Source: Mycobacterium yunnanensis
GTDB lineage: Bacteria > Actinomycetota > Actinomycetes > Mycobacteriales > Mycobacteriaceae
Length of the DNA: 64,000 nt
Direction of reading: 5' to 3'
NCBI RefSeq assembly: GCF_025823185.1
Contig: NZ_JACKVK010000013.1
Coordinates: forward strand, 117,389-181,388
Program-made: the position numbers and the translations under genes
In this document: piece after piece, positions 1-6,888 of the stretch
Numbering within the stretch: position 1 is the first letter of the stretch
How the letters are laid out: the number at the start of each line of letters is the position of its first letter
Notes under the pieces: generated by a model
The model's database searches: none
The model's input: the letters and a program-made list of their open reading frames with translations, nothing else
What the model was told of the DNA's origin: nothing

Positions 1-1151
1 TCGGTGCGGATGGCACCCGGCTGCAGACCCCACACCCCTTCGACGAAGGCACGGTCGTCGGCGGAGGTGACCACCCGCTGCCCCGGTAGACCAGGGCCCA
101 TGTAGCCCATTTCACGGCCACCCATGGCGTTCGGTTGACCGGTCAACGACAGGGGGCCGCTGCCCGGGCGGCAGATCGTGCCCGTGGCCAGATGCAGGTT
201 GCAGATGGCGTTGGTGTTCCACGTGCCGTGGGTGCTCTGGTTCAAACCCATGGTCCAGCAGGTCATCCAGTCGCCGGCCTCGGCGATCATCTCGGCCGCC
301 AGCCGGATGTCGGCCTCGCTCAAGCCGGTGATGCGGGCGACGGCGTCGGGCTCGTAGTCGGCGAGGAAGTCCGGCATCGCGTCCCAGCCTTCGGTGTGCT
401 CGGCGATGAACTCGGCGTCGACGGCCCCGGAGGAGACCAGCAGGTGCAGGATGCCGTTGAGCAGAGCCAGGTCGGTGCCGGGCGTGATTTGCAGATAGAG
501 ATCGGCCTTGTCCGCGGTGGTGGTGCGGCGCGGGTCGACCACGATGAGCTTCGCGCCGGCCTTGAGGCGTTCGGCCATCCGCAGGTACAGGATGGGATGA
601 CAGTCGGCCATGTTCGAACCGATGACGAAGAACAGGTCGGTGGCGTCGAAGTCGGCATACGATCCGGGCGGCCCGTCCGCACCGAGGGACTGCTTGTAAC
701 CCGTTCCGGCACTTGCCATGCAGAGCCGCGAGTTCGACTCGATGTGCACGGTCCGCAGGAAGCCCTTGGCCAGCTTGGTGGACAAGTACTGCGCCTCGAT
801 CGACATCTGGCCGGAGACGTAGAGCGCCACCGCGTCGGGTCCGTGCTCGTCGACGATGGCGCGCAGCCGCCGCCCGGCCTCGGCGACCGCCTCGTCGACC
901 GACGTCGACACGGGCTGCTCCCCGCGTGACGGTCGCACCAGCGCCGAGCTCAGCCGGTCGCCGTCGGCGGCCATCATCTCGGCATGCGTCGCGCCCTTCG
1001 TGCAGAGCCGACCGGCGTTGGTGGGGTGCAGCTTGTCGCCCGTCACCCTGGCGATCACCGGACGTCCGGTCGCGGGGTCGGTGTCGGTGTGAACCTCGAT
1101 GCCACAGCCGACACCGCAATAGGAGCACGCGGTTCTGGTCGTGACGGTCAC
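1..1151 (-). CDS. nasA: Assimilatory nitrate reductase, molybdopterin catalytic subunit (3' end cut by window edge)
   Basis: About 383 N-terminal residues are present; the C-terminus lies outside the window. The family reduces nitrate to nitrite in the cytoplasm using a bis-MGD molybdenum cofactor and a [4Fe-4S] cluster. The cluster motif is visible at the N-terminus (C-x2-C-x3-C in ACSYCGVGCGIE, fourth Cys in GRLCTKGATH). Further on are SRLCMASAGTGYKQSLG, the segment that positions the cofactor, and VIGSNMADCHP. I chose the GTG at 1151 because it begins 5 nt after the narK stop and leaves a normal short leader before the first Cys. It is downstream of narK on the same strand and opposite nirBD, which fits assimilation of nitrate to ammonium. 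It could equally be called narB or nasN; function is more certain than name. Confidence 0.9.
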   Translation of the reverse strand, partial: MTVTTRTACSYCGVGCGIEVHTDTDPATGRPVIARVTGDKLHPTNAGRLCTKGATHAEMMAADGDRLSSALVRPSRGEQPVSTSVDEAVAEAGRRLRAIVDEHGPDAVALYVSGQMSIEAQYLSTKLAKGFLRTVHIESNSRLCMASAGTGYKQSLGADGPPGSYADFDATDLFFVIGSNMADCHPILYLRMAERLKAGAKLIVVDPRRTTTADKADLYLQITPGTDLALLNGILHLLVSSGAVDAEFIAEHTEGWDAMPDFLADYEPDAVARITGLSEADIRLAAEMIAEAGDWMTCWTMGLNQSTHGTWNTNAICNLHLATGTICRPGSGPLSLTGQPNAMGGREMGYMGPGLPGQRVVTSADDRAFVEGVWGLQPGAIRT

Positions 1152-1156
1152 GTCGG

Positions 1157-2602
1157 TCAGCCCGCGGTGACCGGTTCAGCCGGGCTGCCGACGTTCTCGC
1201 CGGCCCGGGCCCGGGTGGACATCCGCAGAAAGACGAGCCACGTCGTGACGGCGCAGACGACGTAGAAGCCCAGGAAGACCCAGAACGCGTTGGTCGCGGA
1301 CTTGGCGTCGCCGACGTAGGACGCCCGGAGCACGATGTTGATGAACACCCCACCCAATGCGCCGACGGCGCCGGCGAATCCGATCAGCGCACCGGACATG
1401 CTGCGCGACCACGACGCCTTCTCCTCGCGGCTCCACTCGTCGCGGCCCTGCGCCTTTGCCTCGAAGATGGACGGGATCATCTTGTAGGTCGAGCCGTTTC
1501 CGATGCCGGACAGGATGAACAGCAGGATGAAGCCGACCACGTAGGCGGCCAGTTGCCCGCCGCTGGGGGCACCCTTCTGGGCGTCGTCGAGCACGCCGGT
1601 GGTGACCAGGATGCCCGCCGCGAAGATCATCGCGACGAACACGTACAGCGTCACCTTGCCGCCGCCGACACGGTCGGCGAGCTTGCCGCCGAACGGCCGG
1701 GAGACCGACCCCAGCAGGGGCCCGATGAAGGCGATCTGGGCGGCGTGCAGCGACGCCTGCGCGGCGGTGTCGCCGCCTGCGAGGTAGTTGATCTGCATGA
1801 CCTGGCCGAAGGCGAAGCTGAAGCCGATGAAGGAGCCGAACGTGCCGATGTAGAGGAAGCTCATGACCCAGGAGTCGCGGTAGCGCAGCGCCTCGAGCAT
1901 CGCCCCGAGGTTGGAGCGCTGGTTGCGCAGGTTGTCCATGAAGAAGGCGGCACCGAGGGCTGCCACCGCGATGGCGACGAGGTAGATGGCACAGACGATC
2001 TCGGGTGCAGTGTTGCTGATGACGGCGATCACGAACAGCCCGATGAGCTGGATGACCGGGACGCCGATGTTGCCTCCGCCCGCGTTGAGTCCGAGCGCGA
2101 AGCCCTTGAGCCGCTGGGGATAGAACGCGTTGATGTTGGTCATCGACGAGGCGAAGTTGCCGCCACCGAAACCCGCGAACGCCGCCACGATCATGAAGGT
2201 GGTGTACGAGGTGCCGGGCTGGGTCATCACGTACAGCGTCATCAGGGTCGGAATGAGGAGCAGCAGCGCGCTGACGACGGTCCAGTTGCGGCCGCCGAAG
2301 CGGGCCGGGGCGACGGTGTACGGGATGCGCATGAAGGCGCCGACGAGGGTCGGCATCGCCACCAGGTAGAACTTGCCTGCAGCGTCGATGTGGTACACGC
2401 CCTGGGGCATGAACAGCACCATCACCGACCAGATCGACCAGATGGAGAAGCCCACATGCTCGGCGACGATGGACCAGATCAGATTGCGCTTCGCTATGTC
2501 CTTTCCTCCGGCGTCCCAGGCCGCGACGTCCTCGGCATCCCAGTGCTCGATGTCACGGCTGCGCCGCGGCTGCTCGGTGGTGCTCTCGCTGGTCGGCGAC
2601 AT
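1157..2602 (-). CDS. narK: Nitrate/nitrite transporter NarK (MFS)
   Basis: This 481-residue protein is a major facilitator carrying about 12 hydrophobic segments, first in the operon before nasA. Family knowledge: NarK/NasA-type carriers import nitrate and/or export nitrite across the cytoplasmic membrane. Two glycine-rich nitrate-signature regions are visible, AGFGGGNFASSMTNIN and GLNAGGGNIGVPVIQL in the first half and ILSGIGNGSTYKMIPSIF in the second. The ATG at 2602 has a strong ribosome-binding site (GGAGGAG about 7 nt upstream on the minus strand). The N-terminal 40 residues are hydrophilic and cytoplasmic. Its promoter must lie in the 186-bp gap shared with the divergent nirBD operon, so both arms may respond to the same nitrogen signal. 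Confidence 0.93.
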   Translation of the reverse strand: MSPTSESTTEQPRRSRDIEHWDAEDVAAWDAGGKDIAKRNLIWSIVAEHVGFSIWSIWSVMVLFMPQGVYHIDAAGKFYLVAMPTLVGAFMRIPYTVAPARFGGRNWTVVSALLLLIPTLMTLYVMTQPGTSYTTFMIVAAFAGFGGGNFASSMTNINAFYPQRLKGFALGLNAGGGNIGVPVIQLIGLFVIAVISNTAPEIVCAIYLVAIAVAALGAAFFMDNLRNQRSNLGAMLEALRYRDSWVMSFLYIGTFGSFIGFSFAFGQVMQINYLAGGDTAAQASLHAAQIAFIGPLLGSVSRPFGGKLADRVGGGKVTLYVFVAMIFAAGILVTTGVLDDAQKGAPSGGQLAAYVVGFILLFILSGIGNGSTYKMIPSIFEAKAQGRDEWSREEKASWSRSMSGALIGFAGAVGALGGVFINIVLRASYVGDAKSATNAFWVFLGFYVVCAVTTWLVFLRMSTRARAGENVGSPAEPVTAG

Positions 2603-2749
2603 CTGTGATTCTCCTCCGATGGTGGTGAATCAGGTTTACTGCCAGGCCGTTCCGCATCCGTTGCCCGGCGGTGTCGGCAGTGTCAACACCGCCTCACAGT
2701 GGATCGGGCGCACGGGTGAGGCGATGTTGTTCGCAGGGGACTCCCGACG

Positions 2750-2765
2750 GAAACAACGCCGAAAC
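2750..2765 (+). promoter_or_regulatory. Candidate GlnR-type half-site pair upstream of the nirBD operon
   Basis: Two GAAAC pentamers separated by six bases (2750-2754 and 2761-2765) give the AC-n9-AC spacing typical of actinobacterial GlnR boxes. They lie between the divergent narK and nirBD operons, just upstream of the predicted -10 element of the nirBD side. GlnR is the established nitrogen-limitation activator of nitrate and nitrite genes in mycobacteria. The GTnAC half of the full consensus is not evident, so this is a weak call based on spacing and context. Confidence 0.35.
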
Positions 2766-2774
2766 AAACCCCTC

Positions 2775-2788
2775 TTAACTTCGGCCAG
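2775..2788 (+). promoter_or_regulatory. Predicted -10 element giving a leaderless nirBD-operon mRNA
   Basis: A TAACTT hexamer at 2776-2781 is a good mycobacterial -10. The usual 6-8 nt spacing places the transcription start at or next to the A of the ATG at 2789. No purine-rich ribosome-binding site precedes that ATG (the bases are CTTCGGCCAG). Together this predicts a leaderless transcript, a common arrangement in mycobacteria. This is an inference from sequence only. Confidence 0.4.
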
Positions 2789-3145
2789 ATGAGCGATGGC
2801 AGCACACCGGTATTCCTGCAGGGCCCGTTCGCGTTCGACGGCAACGGCCTGGACAAGCCGGTGTTGATCGACGAGTCGCTACGCTACGTGGTCCCCGCCG
2901 GTGCGACGACACAGCCGGTGTACTTCCGCGGCGGCAACTCCACCGACGACATGATCTCCGTCGTGCTGTTTCGGGACGGAAATCCGATGCGCTTTTTCCC
3001 CATTGCCGCCAAGGGGGCCACTCACGTCGCGCTGCGGGTGGTCGAGGACTTGCTCGCCGACTCCGTGCTCGAACTCCACGTCGCCGCGCCGGCCGGGTGC
3101 AGCGGTACCGTCGTCGTCGACCTCGGCATGGTGCAGGTCCGGTGA
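2789..3145 (+). CDS. Small conserved-looking protein of unknown function, first gene of the nirBD operon
   Basis: I do not recognise a family for this 118-residue protein. It has no signal peptide, no membrane segment, no metal-ligand cluster and a single Cys (CSGT, near the C-terminus). The composition alternates hydrophobic and polar residues (YVVPAGATTQPVYFRGG, VVLFRDGNPMRFFPIAA, VLELHVAAPAG), suggesting a compact beta-sandwich. Its TGA overlaps the GTG of nirB (GTGA), so the two are probably translationally coupled and the protein is likely to act with NirB or in nitrate/nitrite handling. It is the first gene of the operon and appears to be leaderless. Candidate roles (assembly factor, regulator, subunit) are speculation. 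Confidence 0.8.
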   Translation: MSDGSTPVFLQGPFAFDGNGLDKPVLIDESLRYVVPAGATTQPVYFRGGNSTDDMISVVLFRDGNPMRFFPIAAKGATHVALRVVEDLLADSVLELHVAAPAGCSGTVVVDLGMVQVR

Positions 3146-5619
3146 CCGACACCCGCCGCAAACTGGTCGTCGTCGGCAACGGAATGGCCGGTGTCCGCGC
3201 GGTCGAGGAAATCCTGGCGCGCGGGGGGTCGGACCTGTTCGACGTCACCGTCTTCGGGGACGAGCCCTATGGCAACTACAACCGGATATTGCTGTCCAAC
3301 GTGCTCGCCGGCAGCGACGACCCCAGCGAGATCTACCTCAACGAGGTCGACTGGTATGCCGAGAACGGGATCTCGCTTCGGGCGGGAGTCAGAGTGGTCC
3401 GCGTCGACCCGTACGCGCGCCTCGTGTACTCCGACGACGGCGCGGCCACCCGCTACGACAAGCTGATCCTGGCGACCGGCAGCCGGTCCTTCTTCCCGCC
3501 CATGACCGGATTGTGGGCCGACGACAAGAACCTGGTCGACGGCGTCTTCGGCTTCCGCACCCTCGACGACTGCGTCGGAATGATCTCCGAGGCCGCCCAC
3601 CGCACGAAGGCCGTGGTGATCGGCGGCGGTCTGCTGGGCCTCGAGGCAGCCCGCGGCCTGCAGAACCGCGGACTCGAGGTCGACGTCGTGCACGCCGGAC
3701 CCACCCTGATGAACGCCCAACTCGACGATCCCGCTGGAGCGATACTGCGAAAGTCGGTGGAGGGCATCGGCATCACGGTGCACGTCGACAAGCGCACCAC
3801 CGAGGTGACCACGTCCGACGACGGTCGGCTCACCGGCATCGTGTTCGCCGACGGCACCACGGTCGCGTGCGACATGCTGGTCATCGCGACCGGCATCCGA
3901 CCGAACGTGGGACTTGCGCAACGCGCCGGCCTGACCGTCGAGCGCGCGATCGTGGTCGACGACCACATGCGGTCCGTGGACGACGACGACGTGTACGTCG
4001 TCGGCGAGTGCGCGCAGCACCGCGGTCAGGTGTACGGATTGGTGGCGCCGCTGTGGGAGCAGGCCGCGGTGCTTGCCGACCATCTGACGGGCACGAATTC
4101 CTCGGCGGCGTATCACGGTTCGCGCACGGCGACGAAGCTGAAGGTGGCGGGCGTCGACGTCGCGTCGATGGGGCTGAAGGGCCCGGAACTCCCCGACGAC
4201 GAATTCGTGCAGTTCTCCGAACCGCGGCACGGGGTGTACAAGACGATCGTGATCCGCGACGGCAAGCTGGTCGGCGCGACCCTGGTCGGCGACGTCAGCA
4301 AGGTCTCGTTCCTGACGCAGGCCTTCGACAGCGGTCTGGCGCTTCCCGACGAACGCGTGTCGATGCTGTTCGACATCGGCACGCCCGACGTGGCGGTGGG
4401 GGTCGCCGAACTGGCCGACGACGCACAGGTGTGCAACTGCAACGGCGTCTCCAAGGGCGCCCTGGTGGCCTGTGTGCGCGGCGGCGAGAGCTCCGTCGGC
4501 GGGGTGATGAAGGCGACCAAGGCCGGCAAGGGCTGCGGTTCGTGCAAGCAACTAGTGGCGCAGGTCGTGGAATGGGCCGCCGGTGGTGCGGTCACCGAGG
4601 ACCCGTCGGCCAACTGGTACGTTCCGGCCGTTCCGTACGACAAGCCGACGCTGATGGGCTTGATCCGCGACCTCCAATTGCATTCGGTCTCATCGGTATT
4701 CGCGGCACTGACACCCGACGGACGACCCGACGCCGGCTCGAAGATGGCGTTGGCATCCCTGCTGGAGATGATGTGGGCCGACGAGTTCGTCGACGAGCGC
4801 GACGCCCGCTTCGTCAACGACCGGGTGCACGCCAACATCCAGCGGGACGGCACGTTCTCGGTGGTCCCCCAGATGAAGGGCGGCGTGACCAATCCGCACC
4901 AGCTGCGCAGGATTGCCGACGTCGCCGACAAGTACGACGTCCCGATGATCAAGCTGACCGGGGGCCAGCGCATCGACCTGTTGGGCATCAAGAAGGAGGA
5001 CCTGCCCGGGGTGTGGGCCGATCTGGACATGCCATCGGGTTACGCCTACGGCAAGAGCTTTCGCACGGTGAAGACGTGCGTCGGCAGCGACTACTGCCGC
5101 TTCGGCGTCGGCGACTCGACCGCACTCGGCATCGCCATCGAAGAACGCTTCCAGGGCCTGGCCAGCCCGGCGAAGATGAAGCTCGCCGTCACCGGGTGCC
5201 CACGCAACTGCGCAGAGGCCCTGTGCAAGGACCTCGGTGTCGTCGCCGTCGAGGGTGGCCGTTGGGAGATGTACGTCGGCGGCGCAGCGGGCGCCCACAT
5301 CCGCAAGGGCGATCTGCTGGCCACCGTCGACACCGCCGACGAGGTCATGACGCTGACCGGCCGCTTCCTGCAGTACTACCGGGAGAACGCCAACTGGCTG
5401 GAGCGGACCTACTCGTGGGTGCCCCGCCTCGGGATCGAGCACATCCGCGCCGTGGTGGTAGACGACGCCGAGGGGCTGGCGGCGCAACTGGATGCCAAAA
5501 TGGCGAAATCCGTTGCCGCCTATCGTGATCCGTGGCTCGACGGCCGCGAGCCGGCGAGTGAGGGACAGTTCCGGTCGTCGCTGCCGTTGTTGCCGCTCCC
5601 CCAGGTTCCGGTCCGATGA
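3142..5619 (+). CDS. nirB: Nitrite reductase (NAD(P)H) large subunit NirB
   Basis: This 825-residue cytoplasmic enzyme carries out six-electron reduction of nitrite to ammonium. Domain order: N-terminal FAD/NAD(P)-binding oxidoreductase (VVVGNGMAGVRAVEEI near residue 10; VIGGGLLGLEAARGLQ near 160), a BFD-like [2Fe-2S] domain (VCNCNGVSKGALV and GCGSCKQLV, around residues 430-475), then sulfite/nitrite reductase repeats. The last of these has the four cysteine ligands of the [4Fe-4S]/siroheme site (TCVGSDYC and TGCPRNCAEALC). Length fits the single-chain NirB family. The start is GTG at 3142, overlapping the stop of the preceding small gene. The gene ends in a CCGATGA that is part of the 32-bp repeat leading into nirD. 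Confidence 0.96.
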   Translation: MTDTRRKLVVVGNGMAGVRAVEEILARGGSDLFDVTVFGDEPYGNYNRILLSNVLAGSDDPSEIYLNEVDWYAENGISLRAGVRVVRVDPYARLVYSDDGAATRYDKLILATGSRSFFPPMTGLWADDKNLVDGVFGFRTLDDCVGMISEAAHRTKAVVIGGGLLGLEAARGLQNRGLEVDVVHAGPTLMNAQLDDPAGAILRKSVEGIGITVHVDKRTTEVTTSDDGRLTGIVFADGTTVACDMLVIATGIRPNVGLAQRAGLTVERAIVVDDHMRSVDDDDVYVVGECAQHRGQVYGLVAPLWEQAAVLADHLTGTNSSAAYHGSRTATKLKVAGVDVASMGLKGPELPDDEFVQFSEPRHGVYKTIVIRDGKLVGATLVGDVSKVSFLTQAFDSGLALPDERVSMLFDIGTPDVAVGVAELADDAQVCNCNGVSKGALVACVRGGESSVGGVMKATKAGKGCGSCKQLVAQVVEWAAGGAVTEDPSANWYVPAVPYDKPTLMGLIRDLQLHSVSSVFAALTPDGRPDAGSKMALASLLEMMWADEFVDERDARFVNDRVHANIQRDGTFSVVPQMKGGVTNPHQLRRIADVADKYDVPMIKLTGGQRIDLLGIKKEDLPGVWADLDMPSGYAYGKSFRTVKTCVGSDYCRFGVGDSTALGIAIEERFQGLASPAKMKLAVTGCPRNCAEALCKDLGVVAVEGGRWEMYVGGAAGAHIRKGDLLATVDTADEVMTLTGRFLQYYRENANWLERTYSWVPRLGIEHIRAVVVDDAEGLAAQLDAKMAKSVAAYRDPWLDGREPASEGQFRSSLPLLPLPQVPVR

Positions 5620-5686
5620 GCGCTTGCGCGAAGAGCAGAGTGGTCCGATGAGCGCTCGCGCGAAGAGCAGAGTGGTCCGATGAGCG
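5610..5686 (+). repeat. 32-bp tandem repeat (two full units plus a partial third) between nirB and nirD
   Basis: The unit beginning GGTCCGATGAGCGC recurs at 5610, 5642 and 5674 with an exact 32-bp period; the two full copies differ at one base. Each copy contains ATG at the same place (5616, 5648, 5680). The ORF starting in each unit, M-S-A-(C/R)-A-K-S-R-V-V-R, ends with a TGA overlapping the next unit's ATG. The first ATG overlaps the nirB stop and the last is the nirD start. Translational coupling is therefore preserved whatever the copy number. This behaviour resembles the mycobacterial intercistronic MIRU elements, although the sequence is shorter and I cannot claim it belongs to that family. 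Confidence 0.9.
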
Positions 5687-5997
5687 ACGCGGCGATCGGC
5701 CGGGTGGACGAGATTCCGGTCGGCGAGGGTCGCACGTTCGCCGTCGGCGGCGAACAGATCGCCGTGTTCCGCAAGCGGGACGGCACCCTGCGGGCCTTGG
5801 GTGCGGTGTGCCCGCACCGCGGCGGGCCCCTGGCCGACGGTCTCACCGACGACGAGGCCGTGGTGTGCCCGTTGCACGGCCGGACCTATTCACTCGACAG
5901 CGGCGCCGAGGTGACCGGCGCCGGACCTGGCGTCTGCTCGCACCCCGTGGACGTCGACGACGAGGGATCGATCCGGCTGACCGTCGAATGTCCTTGA
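5680..5997 (+). CDS. nirD: Nitrite reductase small subunit NirD (Rieske-type)
   Basis: This 105-residue protein has the two halves of a Rieske [2Fe-2S] site, CPHRGGPLAD (C-x-H) and CPLHGRTYSL (C-x2-H), matching NirD of the NAD(P)H nitrite reductase. It is expected to pair with NirB in the cytoplasm. The ATG at 5680 overlaps the stop of the second mini-ORF in the 32-bp repeat, so its translation probably depends on re-initiation from nirB. The gene ends 4 bp before the convergent DUF1206 gene. Confidence 0.94.
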   Translation: MSDAAIGRVDEIPVGEGRTFAVGGEQIAVFRKRDGTLRALGAVCPHRGGPLADGLTDDEAVVCPLHGRTYSLDSGAEVTGAGPGVCSHPVDVDDEGSIRLTVECP

Positions 5998-6001
5998 GCG
6001 G

Positions 6002-6775
6002 TCACATCTTCGCGTGCCGGGCCCGCACGAAGCCGTAGGCCCCGTAGGCAGCCAACCCGACGGCGGCGAGCAACAGCAGGAACTTGCCGAACGGCGCCGC
6101 GCCGAGCGTCTTGACCGCGGCGTCGACCCCCGAGGCCTTGGCCGGATCGGAGGTGAAGGTTGCGACGACGACGAGGATGCCCGCCCCCGCCAAGACGAGG
6201 CCCTTGGCCACGTACCCGATGATGCCCACCCAGGTGACCCCGGTGCCCCCCGACACGTCGAGGTCCTTGAAGAACTTCTTGGTGACGCCCTTGTAGACGT
6301 GGTAGCCGCCCACGCCGATGATGACGAGGGCGACGATGACCAAGATTGCCTTGCCCCAACCGGATTGCATCATCGTGGCGCTCAGGCCGGCATTCTGTTG
6401 ACCGCTGGACTTGCCGCTGCCCACCGCGAACTTGCCCGCGGAGAAGGCGAGCGAGAGGTACACCACCCCGACGGCTGCGGACTTCACGCGATGCTTGGCG
6501 TCGTCTGCCAGGAACGTCTCGACGAGGTACCACACCCCGAGCGCCGCCAACACGACTGCGGCCACCCACAACATCACGGCACCGCCGGGTTGGGCGGCCA
6601 GGGTGGCCAGGGCGCCGGACTGGTCGGCGTTGCCGCCGGACCCCAGCGCCAGGCGCGCGACGATGAATGCGATCAACAGGTGCAGCAGACCGCTGACGGC
6701 GAAGCCGGCCCGTGCGGCGCGTTCGAACCAGACGTTGTCGTGGGCGGTGTGGGCCGCCGACCGGGTGTCGACCAT
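6002..6775 (-). CDS. DUF1206-family membrane protein
   Basis: This 257-residue protein has about six hydrophobic helices arranged as three similar pairs, each beginning with an aromatic-rich turn: GFAVSGLLHLLIAFIVARLA, then VMLWVAAVVLAALGVWYLVE, then AILVIVALVIIGVGGYHVYK. The GYVAKGLVLAGAGIL segment repeats the same theme. This three-fold layout is characteristic of DUF1206, an actinobacterial family of unknown function. The start at 6775 (MVDTRSAAHTAHDN) is preferred over an upstream in-frame start because the extra residues are low-complexity and cross a terminator-like palindrome. It is convergent with nirD and has no coupled partner. Confidence 0.88.
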   Translation of the reverse strand: MVDTRSAAHTAHDNVWFERAARAGFAVSGLLHLLIAFIVARLALGSGGNADQSGALATLAAQPGGAVMLWVAAVVLAALGVWYLVETFLADDAKHRVKSAAVGVVYLSLAFSAGKFAVGSGKSSGQQNAGLSATMMQSGWGKAILVIVALVIIGVGGYHVYKGVTKKFFKDLDVSGGTGVTWVGIIGYVAKGLVLAGAGILVVVATFTSDPAKASGVDAAVKTLGAAPFGKFLLLLAAVGLAAYGAYGFVRARHAKM

Positions 6776-6835
6776 GGCCGGGGTGTACCCCGGGCTTCGG
6801 GGACCCAACCCAACAATTGACGGCGATGTAGACGC

Positions 6836-6867
6836 CGATGGGCCCCTCCGCGCGGAGGGGCCCATCG
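6836..6867 (-). terminator. Perfect 32-nt GC-rich palindrome, probable terminator
   Basis: The arms CGATGGGCCCCTCCG (6836-6850) and its exact complement (6853-6867) flank a CG centre. It sits 22 bp beyond the stop of the glycine-rich repeat gene on the minus strand and before the DUF1206 start, where a terminator is expected. There is no T-tract on either side, as is common for mycobacterial hairpin terminators. Confidence 0.65.
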
Positions 6868-6888
6868 CCGTCTGTCTGCTGCTACGCC

